64,000 bases of DNA. It comes from Plasmodiophora brassicae. Its lineage: Eukaryota; Endomyxa: Phytomyxea; Phytomyxea; Plasmodiophorida. Positions 22,659 to 34,149 of this stretch are shown here, one piece after another. The notes beneath the pieces are model-generated. The model was given only the letters and a program-made list of their open reading frames with translations. It ran no database searches and was not told the origin of the DNA. The stretch covers positions 806,001-870,000 of the forward strand of contig CP145419.1 of assembly GCA_036867785.1 (NCBI GenBank), given 5' to 3'. Numbering within the stretch: position 1 is the first letter of the stretch; every line of letters starts with the position of its first letter. The position numbers and the translations under genes were made by a program.

Positions 22659-24824
22659 ATGCCAGACTGGCGAATGCGTCGCCAATGGTTACATGGCGTT
22701 GATGGTCTGACGAGATCGACAGCGGCTGCCGTCGCGGCCCTGGCCGTGATCGCCATCTGCATCACGGTCGACCTGCGCCGCAAGGTCCTCGTGTCGACCT
22801 GCGCCCGATCGGCTACGGCACCACGCGTGACCCACGTCGAGTTTGCGGGCGTCCACCACCACCGATACCACCTGTACCGAATGCGACCCAGGGCCCTGGA
22901 CACACCCACCGCCGACACCGTCATCGTGTTCGTCCCCGGGCACAACGCCCACTACGGTTCCGCCGTCAACCTGCTGGCCGCATCCGTCAACTCCCATCGA
23001 TCCATTCTTTACTTCACGGTGGACCTGCAGGGCGACCCGTCGGCCCTAGACGCAAACGTTGCCACCGACGCGGCCGTCTTTGTCCACGAGTGCGTCTCGG
23101 CCCTGCACCGGCAGTACCCGGGCGTCCCCATCAGCGTCATCGGGCACTCCATGGGCGGCGTCATCGCCAGAGCGGCGCTGGCGCGGTCGCCGCCCATCCC
23201 GGCTGCGTCGTTGCTGATCACGCTGAACTCCCCGCTGCGTATGCACCCGTTCGCCCCCGACGCGCGTTTCCAGCGGCTGTACGACGTGAGCGCTCCTGAC
23301 AACGTCGCCGTCGTCTCGGTCGTCAGCGGGTACCTGGACACAACGGTGCACTCCTCGCTTGGCATTGCCGATCTGGCGCTGACGATCTTCACGGGGTCCA
23401 TCCCGACCGTCTGGACCGACCTGGGCCACGACGCCGTCCTGCGCTGTGCCACCCTGGGCGTCAAGCTGATCGACGCGGCGACGACGACGACAATGACGAC
23501 CACTACCAACACCAGCGAGCGCCTCGCGTCGATTCGGGCGATCCTGCTCGGCCCCGACCGGCAATCCTCCCGTCAATGTGGAGCCCTGCTCCCGATGAAC
23601 GTCGCGCCGGTGCCGTCGGGCGCCTTGTGCTCGACCCGTGTCCGGCACCTGTCGCTCGCGTACGGTGCTCGACCGACCGAGATCCAGCGCACGGCGACAG
23701 CCGTCCTGACGTCGCCGGCCACGTCGAACTGGCACCGGTACTTCCTCGAAGGGTTCCTGCCGATCGTGTCCACGTTGCGGGTCGCCGGACCACCGTCCAC
23801 GATCTTCGTCAGGACGTCGGAGACGTTCACGGGGGAAGGGCGGTGGTTCAGGCGGGCGTCTGGCGCATTTCCGATCGCGTTCCATCCTAGTGGCGCGAAT
23901 GGCGTCATCGTCACGTTGTTCCTTGACCCGAAGGCGACGTACGTGGTGTCGCTCCAGGTCGATTTGCTGGGCACGCTCGTGAACGCGCTGCGGTACGCCG
24001 GGTGGGCGTCGCTCTTCCCCGCCTGTGCCGTCCTCGTCATGTACCGAGGCGCGAACGTGCTGCAACACCCGGTCGTGTACGCCCTGGGCGTCCCGTGCGT
24101 CTCCTGGGCGATCTCGACAGGGGCAGCGTGCCTGTTCGGCTCGGCGATGCCTCCGTTCGGTCTCCTCCTAGTCCACATCGTGTTCTGGGTCGCGTCGGCG
24201 ATCTTGGTCGTCCTGTTGTTCCTGTACACGCGCTTCCAGTCGTCGACCGTTAAGCGCCGGTCCCTGGCGCTGTTAACACCCGGCAACCGACGACGGCTGA
24301 TCGCGAGTCTGGTGCCGATCCTCGTCGGGTTGACGTTGTGCGTGTCGCCCTGGGCGACAGTGGCGCTGGTCTGGATCGTGTTCACGATCGTGTCGCCCAG
24401 CGCCGCCGTCGTGCCCGGCCTGTACGGGCTGGTGGTGCTCCTGAAGACGCCGGCGGTGATCGCGGCGATTCTCTGGATGCACAAGTCGCGGTCGCTGGTG
24501 TGGTTCAACCCGGGCGGCCATGGGCACGGCACGCTGCTGTCGCCGGACGTCTTCATGGTCGTGCCTTTGCTGGCGCATATGTTGATTGCGATCGGGACCG
24601 ACGTCGACGGCTACACGTTCCCGGCCCGGATTCGCGGCGTGTGCCTGGCGGGCGCGCTCGTGTCCGCCGCCATCCAGTTCAGGATCTTCCTGCTGGCGTA
24701 TGTCATCACGGCGCTGTCGTACTGCTTCCTGGGCGATCTCGCCTACCAGCAGTGGCAACGGGCCGTCCAAATCCGACTACGGAAACGCAGGTCGCTGCTT
24801 CCCGACGTCGGAGATCAGTCGTAG
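22659..24824 (+). CDS. PGAP1: PGAP1-like GPI inositol-deacylase
   Basis: Serine lipase of the ER membrane that removes the inositol acyl chain from GPI anchors after protein attachment. It is a single open frame of 721 codons from ATG 22659 (MPDWRMRRQW), apparently intronless, unlike most neighbours. Features in order: an N-terminal signal-anchor helix (about residues 20-40), an alpha/beta-hydrolase region with VPGHNAHYGSA (oxyanion region, as in PGAP1) and nucleophile elbow VIGHSMGGVIARA (Ser near residue 165), a luminal domain, then from about residue 430 seven or more hydrophobic helices to a short basic tail. Human PGAP1 is about 920 residues, so this is a shorter relative. The AT-rich sequence TATATTGTTAAATAATATTC directly after the stop may be the 3' end signal. 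Confidence 0.85.
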   Translation: MPDWRMRRQWLHGVDGLTRSTAAAVAALAVIAICITVDLRRKVLVSTCARSATAPRVTHVEFAGVHHHRYHLYRMRPRALDTPTADTVIVFVPGHNAHYGSAVNLLAASVNSHRSILYFTVDLQGDPSALDANVATDAAVFVHECVSALHRQYPGVPISVIGHSMGGVIARAALARSPPIPAASLLITLNSPLRMHPFAPDARFQRLYDVSAPDNVAVVSVVSGYLDTTVHSSLGIADLALTIFTGSIPTVWTDLGHDAVLRCATLGVKLIDAATTTTMTTTTNTSERLASIRAILLGPDRQSSRQCGALLPMNVAPVPSGALCSTRVRHLSLAYGARPTEIQRTATAVLTSPATSNWHRYFLEGFLPIVSTLRVAGPPSTIFVRTSETFTGEGRWFRRASGAFPIAFHPSGANGVIVTLFLDPKATYVVSLQVDLLGTLVNALRYAGWASLFPACAVLVMYRGANVLQHPVVYALGVPCVSWAISTGAACLFGSAMPPFGLLLVHIVFWVASAILVVLLFLYTRFQSSTVKRRSLALLTPGNRRRLIASLVPILVGLTLCVSPWATVALVWIVFTIVSPSAAVVPGLYGLVVLLKTPAVIAAILWMHKSRSLVWFNPGGHGHGTLLSPDVFMVVPLLAHMLIAIGTDVDGYTFPARIRGVCLAGALVSAAIQFRIFLLAYVITALSYCFLGDLAYQQWQRAVQIRLRKRRSLLPDVGDQS

Positions 24825-25527
24825 AGCACTATATTGTTAAATAATATTCTTCACAGTAACTCCTCTAGAGATCCGTGTCCAGATGACCCGCTTCTCCAAT
24901 CACCTCTGTCTGTGCGGGACCATCTAATTAAGAATAGGTTGATGGCGCGAAAGTGGCATCAGAGGCCGTCCTGGACGAGTCTCAATCCGTACAACGTGGC
25001 CGTTCAGGAGCACCGATCCACACGATCGTTGGCATCACCCCAAAAGTCTGCTGGCAGCGTCTACATCAACAATCCTCACACGAGCTAGTTTCTTCGCTCA
25101 GCAATGTCATGCAGTATTGATGTCAAGCCGTGACAAGCAAATGCGGCGCCGAGAAAGGCCTACACGAGAGTCATTGCTGCCGTTGACGTCGTGGTTACCA
25201 AGGCCGGAGTGGGCTCAGGCCTGTATTTCGCCTTGCGCCCGAACAAGGGCACGCAGCTAGCCAGTGCATTCAATGTCGACCTTGATGTCATTTTCGAAAT
25301 GTTCCACGATGCTGACGCGAGGAACGCCATCGTGGCATTCGATATTTGTTCTGAGGACGTGGGGCGAAAAGCACGTCGTGTCAGACATGCCTACATATGT
25401 ACATAGGGCTATCCTGTTCCGGACAGGATCATACTGCGCGCGGACAGCCCAGGCCATGGAAAACCTGCGCCCCTGGCCTGGCGCTTTCTGCAAGCTGTTG
25501 CTGGTGCATCCACGAGCGACGTTGACA
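24825..25527. other. Spacer, no gene supported
   Basis: AT-rich after the PGAP1-like stop, then ordinary sequence. A 5' extension in frame with the zinc-finger gene exists (from about 25264), but the signal peptide argues for the later ATG at 25528. Confidence 0.4.
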
Positions 25528-26442
25528 ATGGAGCTTTGGAAACTCTTCGCGTTGGTCTTCGCGTTCTTAGCCGGCCGCTGCGCTCTCGGTGCCGACGACG
25601 ACGTCGACAGCGACGTAGCCAGGACCCGAGACTTCGACCTGAATATGGCATGGGATGCCCATCGAGACCCACATCACGGCATGACGTCGAACGCGGTGCC
25701 CAACCACGCCCACCCTCCTTTCATGGTCGCTGATGACATCTCACAGGGAACAAACGATATCGGCAACCTGGGCGACGAAGTGGCGATGTCAACGGCAGCG
25801 TTGGGCCGAGGTCGTGTTCCAGCGTCGTACGCCATCGGTCACCAGCTCAGCGGCATCCCAAACTGGGCACCGGCGAACGTCGTCAGGTGCATGCCTGACT
25901 TTGGTAGGCAGGATTCCGTGGCCGACAGTCAACACCAGCCTACGACGTATAACGTTGGTGCTGGGGCGACCATATCCTGGACAGCTGCAAAGGACACACC
26001 AGATACGTGTATCCATTGCGGCAACCAGCTACCCAGATTTTCGTGTACCCATTGCGGCAAGCGGCTGTCCAGCGCATTTAGCCTAAGGCGGCACCTGACA
26101 ACCCACTACAAGCAACAGCAGAATACGATGTCTAACGTTGATGCTGGTGCGTCGACATCCGCTTCGGTCCCAGACAACACACACGTTACGGGTATCCATT
26201 GCCGCAAGAAGGTATCCCACCAAGGTAAGCTGCAGCGGCACCAGGCGCCCAGTTGCACGGTTACGTTCTCAAGGTGGTGCACAACAGTTACGTGTGTCGA
26301 TTGCGGCAAGCAGGTACTCGGCAGAAGTCTAGCGCGGCACCAGAAACGCAGTTGCCCGGCACTCCTGCTGCGCAAGTCGTATTGCCCACATTGCCGACAC
26401 CAGGCCGAGTTCAGCCGCCCTGATACCATGGGCCGGTCGTAA
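25528..26442 (+). CDS. Predicted secreted C2H2-type zinc-finger protein
   Basis: From ATG 25528 the product is 304 residues. It opens with a canonical signal peptide (MELWKLFALVFAFLAGRCALG) followed by an acidic stretch (ADDDVDSD). The C-terminal third carries zinc-finger elements: CIHCG, a complete C2H2 finger CTHCGKRL...LRRHLTTH, a partial IHCRKKV...LQRH...C, CVDCGKQVLGRSLARHQ...C (C2HC) and a final CPHCRHQ. The middle (about residues 60-160) is low in structure. C2H2 fingers usually bind nucleic acid, so combining them with a secretion signal is odd. It could be a host-directed effector or an extracellular metal-binding protein. The signal depends on the chosen start; the frame is open upstream. 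Confidence 0.65.
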   Translation: MELWKLFALVFAFLAGRCALGADDDVDSDVARTRDFDLNMAWDAHRDPHHGMTSNAVPNHAHPPFMVADDISQGTNDIGNLGDEVAMSTAALGRGRVPASYAIGHQLSGIPNWAPANVVRCMPDFGRQDSVADSQHQPTTYNVGAGATISWTAAKDTPDTCIHCGNQLPRFSCTHCGKRLSSAFSLRRHLTTHYKQQQNTMSNVDAGASTSASVPDNTHVTGIHCRKKVSHQGKLQRHQAPSCTVTFSRWCTTVTCVDCGKQVLGRSLARHQKRSCPALLLRKSYCPHCRHQAEFSRPDTMGRS

Positions 26443-27109
26443 CAAACCCCAGAAATGAGCAGGCACCGCTCTTTTCGACGAATGCACAGAGACCTCAGCG
26501 CTCTTTTATACGAATTGGCTGGTCGTACCTCGCTGGACGTATACCGGACGGCACGGTTCACACGGAAGGGGACGTCGCTGGCCCAGTCGCCCGCCTACGT
26601 TCGGCAGGGGTCACCGCAGCAGGATGCTGGCAAACGCAGGGCTGGCACGATGACCCGAAACGTCGCCATTTCCAGACGTCGACGTCTGCCTGCAGGTGAC
26701 AGGCAGGTCGAGCAGCGTCCAGACAGGCGCAGGGCGCGCGCCGTCTTGGAACCGCACCGTGACGTAATAACCTGCCCGGGCCGTGAGAAGCCAGTGTCCC
26801 ATGACCCCATGCATGTGTCCGTGATTTCGTCATGCAGGCAGGCCCCTTTGGTGTTGCCCCGCTAGCAGACTGCCGCCGGCACACGACGGGTAATCGACAG
26901 GGCCTACCCCATGCTACCAGCAGCGCGGTTACAGGAGACGACCGGAACCTGCGACGAGGGGCCCAAGGTCTTGTCAGAGTGATTGAGGCTGTGAGCCCCG
27001 CGACGATAGCATCCGCGCTCGTCATGCCGTCGACGTCGGGGTCGATCTTCGGCAACATCTGCAGGGGCCACGACGTGCCATCCCTGACGGGGGGAGGGCG
27101 AACGCTGTA
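26443..27109. other. Spacer, no gene supported
   Basis: Only overlapping frames of arginine-rich composition occur on both strands (for example 26558-27058 minus). None shows a motif. It probably holds 3' ends of the zinc-finger gene and BUD31. Confidence 0.4.
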
Positions 27110-27664
27110 TTAGTTAGAGCAGCCGCGGCAACCACAATGGGTGCACTCCACCGTGCGGTCCTCCGGCAGGGATTCCTTCGGCACGCGGCAGATGCAGGTC
27201 GTACCGAAGTTATGATCCCTGGTCTGGATGCACTGCAGGCAGCACAGGCGTTCGTAACCTTGCTGGCAAGGCGGGCCGTCAGACCATGTCGCCAGCGACG
27301 CACGCGTCCCCGCCGATGCCGTACCTTCTTCCATTTGGCAATTAGGGCCGCATCGGCGTGCTTCTCCCGCAGACAGAAGTCGTAGACCTCGCGTGATATC
27401 TTCCGGTCCTGCCACATGTCGAATATGTACCTGGAGCGTTCATGGGTGATCCGGAATATGGGCCCTATCGAGCAACGCGCAGCGTCAGTGGCAGGCGCAT
27501 GCGCTTGCGCGCGCTCCATCCTGACAGAGCGCCTCGTTCTTGCGCTTGCCGTCATGCGACTCCGTCTCCGCATCACGCATGCGCTGGTTGAGCTCCTCGA
27601 GCGTCTCCTCGAGGACGTCGAACCCGTCGGGCACCCGTGTCCGCGCCGTCCTGATCCGCGGCAT
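27110..27664 (-). CDS. BUD31: BUD31/G10 spliceosome component
   Basis: Small zinc-binding protein of the activated spliceosome (U2-type B-act/C complexes), acting in the nucleus. Three exons: 27664-27526, 27464-27325, 27262-27110 (introns of 61 and 62 bp). They total 432 bases, i.e. 143 residues, against 144 in man. Diagnostic strings are [70 protein letters not shown] and the C-terminal [11 protein letters not shown]. All zinc-cluster cysteines are kept. The splice junctions fall inside these conserved strings, giving strong proof of the intron model. It is divergent with the SET gene to its right. Confidence 0.97.
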
Positions 27665-27985
27665 CACCGCCGCCGGGGTTCGCAATCACCGCCACGGACT
27701 TCGACGAGCACCGGTACGTACATACGTCCCGCGATCCCCCAGGTCGCTCGGCAACCTGATTTGCGTGCAAACCCTCCAGCCACCGCCCGCCCCAGGCACG
27801 CGTCAGTCGCAGGCGGGACCAGGACGTCCCATGCGGCGTGCCCCGCAGGATGGAGTCGGCGTCCTGTGGCGGCGCTGGACGGCGAGGTATGCGCGGCGAC
27901 CCGCGTGCGCCGTCGGAGGTCGGCAGTCGCGGAGTGCGCGCGCCCCGAGGCCTCTCCCACGAGGGTTCCTTGCGTGTCCTGACCG

Positions 27986-29358
27986 ATGGTGGCCCGATGC
28001 CATCCCGAGTCGGGCGGCAGGAGCGTCGGCGTCGGCGGCGGCGAGCATCGCGATCGGCGCACGCGTCGCTGCACGTCTGCGCGGAGGACCGTCGAGGCCA
28101 TCCTGAAGGCGATCGGGAAGCAGGTATACGCGCGGTGGCCGGGAACTACGCGCCCCCCCGGTCGTGAACTCGTCAGCAGGTCGTGCCGTTCGTACTGCCC
28201 CGTCACGTTACGAGCCTTCGTGCCGTCGCGCTACATGATACGATCGTGGATGCCATCGGCACTCAGGTGGCCGCCCTCTCCCCTGTTGCCGTCGGCCGGA
28301 TGCCCCGCGTCTGACCGTGGCGGCGCCCCAGATTGTCCCGTTCTCGTTGCCCCATCACATCCTGAGCGCCAAGGAGCCCGCGTTCCGCTGGATCAGGCAG
28401 AGTCAGTGGCGTGCTGCCGCCCCGTCCCTGTGCCTGTTGACCGTCTCATTGCGTGCTGCCAGATCACTATGGGACGGTGCCGAAGCCGAAACCGCTGCCG
28501 CCGGACGAGACCGCCATTTGCGACTGTGCCGCACATGGCGGGTGCTGCAACGACGACTCGTGCCTGAACCGAATGCTGCTGTATTCGTGCCCACGTACCC
28601 AGGATGCGTCTTGCTGCGTTGGGTATGCAGCGTCTGACACGACCGTCTAGCGCACTGCCCTGTCGGGGACCGCTGCCATAATCGGTTCCCGAATGGGAAA
28701 TCGGGCGATGCACCCGCAGAGCGCTTCCTGACGGAATCCACAGGATGGGGTCTTCGTGCCACGGCGCCGATCCTGGCAGGGCAGTTTGTCATTGAGTATC
28801 GCGGTGAGGTCATCTCGCAGGCTGATGCGGAGGCGCGCATGGAGAAGGCCTTTTCTGACGGTCCGCGATTCGCCATTGTCACGCTGCACTGCCCGTTGAG
28901 CGCCCCCCTCGTCGTATGCAGGCTTCAGGGATACGTACATCATGCATCTCGGCAACGATATGCTCCTCGACGCCCGGCACATGGGATCCGATGCCAGGTT
29001 CATCAACCACAGGTACGTTGTGGCGTACACCGTCTTCGTTTCCAGCGACCGACCTCGCTATTCGCATCTCAGCTGCAATGCCAATTGCCATGTGCAAAAG
29101 TGGAAGGACGGCAGCGTCGAACGCATCGCCATCTTCGCCAGTCGGGACATTGCCGCTGGCGAGGAAATCACGATGGACTACGCGTTCGATGACGCGCGCT
29201 GCCAAATCAAATATGACTGGTAACCTGCCTGTTCTCGTCTTGATCGCTGCGTACGCTGAGAGCACCCGGTCCATCGCAGCCGATGCGGTGCTTCAAGCTG
29301 TCGGCGCCTGATAGGCCGGCGCGACATGTCTGACGCCGATCTTCATCAAACGGTTTGA
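27986..29358 (+). CDS. SET-domain histone methyltransferase (AWS-SET-post-SET)
   Basis: Probable H3K36-type lysine methyltransferase (SETD2/NSD/ASH1 group), nuclear. Eight exons: 27986-28123, 28180-28266, 28332-28401, 28463-28594, 28651-28860, 28922-29012, 29073-29219, 29280-29358. They total 954 bases, 317 residues. Order: a short N-terminal part, AWS cysteine cluster (CDCAAHGGCCNDDSCLNRM...CPPHCPVGDRCHNR), SET core (GWGLRA, EYRGEV, ARFINHSCNANC, then DYAF near the end), and post-SET CRCGASSCR. NHSC is split by an intron (AG|gtacgt...ctcag|C), and the post-SET appears only after removing the last 60-bp intron. Exons from 28332 on are firm. The first two exons and the start codon are inferred from frame and splice sites only. 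Confidence 0.88.
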
Positions 29359-30157
29359 TTGTTTCCACGACGAAGGTTGCCATGGGCTAACGCGTGCGTG
29401 TAGGTTGCGTCCGACGACGAGTGTCTCGAATGCGGTCAGAATGGGTCCCTGTTATTGTGCTCCTTCTCTCAGCGGGGTGTCGTATGTCACCGAGCGTTCC
29501 ATCTCGAATGTGGCGGTTTGACCCAGGTGTGCGCTGATGTTCCCGTCTTGCCTCCATGTTGCTGATCAAAGGTGTATGCCAGATGCCCGACCGCAGCGCG
29601 ACCTGGTTCTGCCCCTGCCACACGTGCGACGTGTGCATGAGTGGAGCCGTCATCGTCCAGTGCGCCGTACGCTAATGCGTCGTTGCTGAACGGATCATGG
29701 CCTAACGTCGATGACCTGGCAGACGTGCTGTTCTGCCTGGTGTCGACGGCACTGCTCTCCACTAGTCCCGACGCGCCCCGATCGTGCCATTGTGTTTCGC
29801 CATTGCCGACGTTGCGCAGAGGTTGGCATCTGTGCTGCATTGTTTGCTGTTCCTAGCTGTATCGCTTATGCCCTCTGGGCAGGACGGCGGCTCGTCCGAG
29901 TACCTAGCGTCGGCGATCTGGAAGCACCTGCTCCGGGATCACGACGCCTATTCCGTTCCGGTCGAGTTCTCGTTACCGTTCCGGAGGTGACTGAATCGCG
30001 CACCGCTACCCACATTGTCTGAAATGAAAGCCTCTACCGTCGTCATCGATGCAATTATGCTGGTCGTCGTCTGCAGATAGGGATGTACGTAGCAATAATA
30101 CAGTGTGTAGGGTGCGGATAGCGAATAAATACGTGGAGCTGGCGTCCCCTGACATCA
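29359..30157. other. Convergent spacer with one weak ORF
   Basis: It lies between two converging genes. A plus-strand frame near 29784-29990 includes a hydrophobic segment (SVLHCLLFLAVSLM) and ends LPFRR, but it has no ATG at its start and no recognisable family. AATAAA occurs at about 30123 on the plus strand. Confidence 0.35.
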
Positions 30158-33100
30158 TCAAGGTGTCGGCATGCTGTCGTCTGAGTCGGATGTCGACAAT
30201 GTGGACGGTACGCCTATAGACGACGCGCGCGTTAGTCCTCTGACGACCACGACGCGCGTTGTGCGACTACCTCGAAGGACAAGACGACGGCGCGAAAGCG
30301 GGATCTCCCCATCGCTGACGTTGCCGGGTTGTCGCACAACTGGGATGAACTCGCCGGACGACAAGCAGTCGGGCCCGCTGGTCGCCATGGACGACCAGCT
30401 GGCTGCCGACGAACCGTCCGACTCGCTTGAGTCGCTGCTGGGGTCGTCCGAGGCCTCGAGCAGTGCAATCGAGAGCGTCGGGCGCATTAGGTTGTTCGGC
30501 GTGACGATACGTCCCGACGACACGGTAGAGGGCGCTGGAGACGCAGCAGGAGCCACTGCCGGTGGAACAACCGGTCCAAAGCACAGGTCGGGTGCCGCAG
30601 CGACTTGGATGACGACGGCGATGCCATCCCCGGACGGAACGCACAGGACCCGGACCTCGTCGTCGACGTCGTCCCGGTGACGCGGTGCACGACCCTCGCT
30701 GCCGTCTTCGTCGCTGCCGTACTCCTCGATGAGCGCCGGCGGGTCGGGATGAATGATCTGGGCGTCGAAGTCGCCCTCGACCTCGCTCCCGTAGTCGGTC
30801 ATGTTCGACTGGTCGAACTCGAGCGCGTTCTCGTCCTCGTCGATGTTCTCCATCTCGAACTTGTCGACGCGGACGATTTCGTATGGCATAGGGATCGACT
30901 GGCGATGACCACCGCGCGCCTGCAGGTTAACAGCAGGGCCCAGCGCAGAAGGCCTTCTGGGAGGTTCGCGTTGCCGCACCTGGCGAAGTGAATCGACGAC
31001 GACGGCCGCCTGCTGATGTTTCGGCATGGGGACGTCGACGCTGTGCGCCTCCGGATACAGGACCACGGGCGGTATCGACCCGAGAATCTCGATGGACATT
31101 GCGACCACTGTGATCATATCGCACCCCGCCCGGATCGTCAGCGGATGCAGAGACAGGCGCACCAGATCCGGCGATATGACGTCGATGTCTCCGTTGCACG
31201 TGGTGTCAGCACAGGCGTCACGAGGTTCCACAGGACGATCCCCGTGCGGGTCATCGTAGGAGAGACACAATCGCAACAGCAAGTTGAGGATCGACGGATC
31301 ACTGGCGTTTGCCGGAGGCGCAGGCGACGCAGGCTTGGCAGGCGGGATGATAATATCAGCGACAGGATACGTAATGGCGGTGGCGTTCAGTGCCAGCTCA
31401 TCGAGAATGACTTGTTCGGTCAGCTCGCGTAGGCTGTCGTGGTCAAGCAGTTCGGTCGGGAGGTAGTCGGCGCGGTCGTTGGCTGGACCCACAACCTCGC
31501 TGATGACGCGTTGGCATACCGAGTCCAGGATGCTGCAACCGCTCTCAGGCCGGGCAGCAACTTCATCGTCCTCCCATCTGTCGCCGATCTCCGGTACAGC
31601 GATTGACTCTTCTGGTGTACCTGCAGGGCGACCACGCGACTGTTTCGAATCAAGGACCTACCGGACCATACCATGGTCGTTAGAAATCGACACTACACGC
31701 GTAGACATGGCAAAGTACGAACCGTGAACGGGAAGCCGTTGCCAGGAACAATAGTGGAGCTGAAAGGCAGCGTGACAATAGGAACAGGACTGGGGACGGC
31801 GGCAGCGGGATCGAGCACTTTCTCCTCGGGATCCGTAATGGTACTTTGTCCACACGTGGCCACTGGAGCGGGAGGCGCCATCGTCGGTCGTAAAGCGTCC
31901 ACGTCGGGTTCAAGCTCCCTTGCCGGCGCTGGAGCAGGTGGGGGACCCACCTGAACTGTTGGCGCCTGGGAAGCATCACCAGAGACTGGTTTCGTTTCGA
32001 ACGTCGTCACCGCCGCTTCCTCCTGAATGGTTTCGAGCTGTCTGGCCAGCGCGGCTAAATGCGCAGGGCGAACGTAAGTTCGTCGAACTGGCGGCTTACG
32101 CTTCTTCTTGACGGCCTGCTCGACGTAGACCCTATCGAGTAATGCGATTGGGGTTAGAACCTGGGCGGAGCTGCCATGAACCGTTAGGCACTCACTTCTG
32201 CTGGCCTTCCATCCATCGACCAAACGCGTTAGGGTCGACATTCTCGTCCAAGGTCGCGCTCCTTTTGCTGCCGGTCCTTGATGCCACAACACTTGATTCT
32301 CGATTCGATACGGGTGCAGGTCTGCGAAAGCGCGTTAGCGTGCACTATCTGGCAGCCACACATCGACCCAATACAGTGTTTCTTTCGTTGACGTGTGCGA
32401 AGTGGCTCGCGACTTGGACGGTGGCGCTGTCTGACGTCGGTTCCCGGCAGATGGAGATACTCTCCGTACCAGACACGTCTTGTTGTCAACACTGGGCTTG
32501 GTTCGGTCAACACCTTTCGACAAGAGGCGCTCCTCGTTGAGCTCTGCGCGTATTCGAGCGCGCGCCACATACAGTTCGCGAACACGAGCCTCCATCTCGT
32601 TGTAATCAAACGAGTCCGAATATCGCGACTTGCCGGAGACGGTCTTGCGAACAGGATCGTCCGTGCGCGAGAAGCGACTCGGGGCAATTCCCTGGCATTC
32701 CCTGAGGACGGCCAGTTGCTGTAGTTCTTCAACACGATGCGCCGCCTGTTCCGTCTGTTCCTGGATGCTTTGGGCGCACGATGCTGCGTGCTCCTCCAGC
32801 TCGGCCATTTGGCGTTCCATCGATGATACATCGACGCGAACACGTTCGAGACGCGGGCGACTGAGGCCGACCGCGTCCAATTGTTTGGACAGTTTGCTGA
32901 CTGCCGCCCCGATGGATTCCAAACCAGGAAGAGCACCTGCCGGTTCGCTGGGCTGGGCCACTGGTTTCGCCTTGGTTTCGTCCACGAACTCCTGGATGGC
33001 GTGCATCTGCCTCTCGTGCATCACCTGCAATTCGCGATGATGCTGCTCGATCAGCGCCTCTTGACGTCGACTGTGCTCCGCCTGCGACCGGATCGCTTCT

Positions 33101-33894
33101 TTCGCGAACGCCTCCTGGATGGCAGCAACAGTATCCAGTACCGCTTCCGTACTGATGCGGGGCGCCATCTCAAACGCCGACTCGTCCGAAGGATGCCCAA
33201 CACCATCATGGCCATCGTCGTACGTAAAGTCGGCCTCTTTGATGGTCGGGGGCGACGCCGGCTTCGGTCTGATCAGTACCGGTACGGGCGTAGGCGTTGC
33301 CATGTTTCGACTCGTAACCGTCTGGTCCTTCTCAGGTGCGGCTACAGGTTGACGTGTCGCTCCCTGTACGGGAGGACGCCTTGGCGACCTGGCTGGTTTC
33401 GCTGGCAGCACCTCCGGTTTCGTGGACGGTTGGTGACGGAAGACGGCAGGCGACTTAGACGAACGCGCCTGACGAGCTGGTTTAGGACCGGTTACGATGA
33501 CGGGCGATCGGGTGAACTTGGTCCTGGGCGAACGTTGACACGCGTCGGTGTTTGCGGCCGCCTTCCCAGGACGGCGAGGGTTCGGCGTCCTCACAGGCGA
33601 GCCGTTTGGCGCGGCAAGGAACGCGTGGACGGCATCGACGAAAGCGGAATCGTTGCCAACGTTCCCGAACAGCTGCCGTAGGCGTTCGTCACGAACGCAC
33701 AGGTCCGCCTGATCGTCACTGACGAGATGGGCGGCCAGGCAGGCACGCATCGGCCCGACCAGGTCGGCAACGGGCGCGTGCCGCTCGACGACGACATCCG
33801 GCGTCGACACGGCCGTCAGCCCGGACACGAACACGCCGCCAACGCCGGGCACACGTCGTGGCGACGGCGATGAACGGGGTCGCCGCACCGACAT
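30158..33894 (-). CDS. Large coiled-coil protein, TALPID3-like
   Basis: Four exons, 33894-32375, 32321-32196, 32131-31699 and 31639-30158 (introns of 53, 64 and 59 bp), total 3,561 bases, 1,186 residues. The N-terminal third is basic, proline-rich and disordered. A long coiled coil follows (around EQHHRELQVMHERQMHAIQEF and RLERVRVDVSSMERQMAELEEH). Then come basic motifs (KKKRKPPVRRTYVRPAH), short helical blocks (ILDSVCQRVISEVV and LTEQVILDELALNATA), an acidic region and a late SDGEIPLS box. The order of coiled coil, paired short helices and S-[DE]-G-E-I box resembles TALPID3/KIAA0586, a basal-body protein needed for ciliogenesis. This is an impression from recall, not an alignment. If right, the organism makes flagella. 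Otherwise call it an uncharacterised coiled-coil protein. Confidence 0.55.
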
Positions 33895-34149
33895 CCAAAA
33901 TGACAGGACTAGGAGTGTCTGATTTATTGAAATATCACGACACGGACGCGACGGCACTGGCCCCCGCGGTGGAAGACAATGCACAGCCCATCGCGCCAGT
34001 CATCTTGCCACTGCGAACTGCTGTGCAGGGATGTGCAGTTCGCGTTACTGGCAGGCGGTGCGGTCGCTGAGGTAGAAAATGACGGTAGGGGAGCGCCGAG
34101 CGCCCGACGCGCGCAGGGCGCACGCAGTCCGTCGACGGCACGTGTCATC

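Noticed and set aside
23046-24068. Minus-strand 340-codon frame opposite the PGAP1-like gene
   Set aside because: Arg-rich shadow frame; the plus strand has the lipase motif and membrane helices.
29784-29990. Possible secreted or channel-like small protein
   Set aside because: No ATG at the needed place, no family and no splice-consistent extension.
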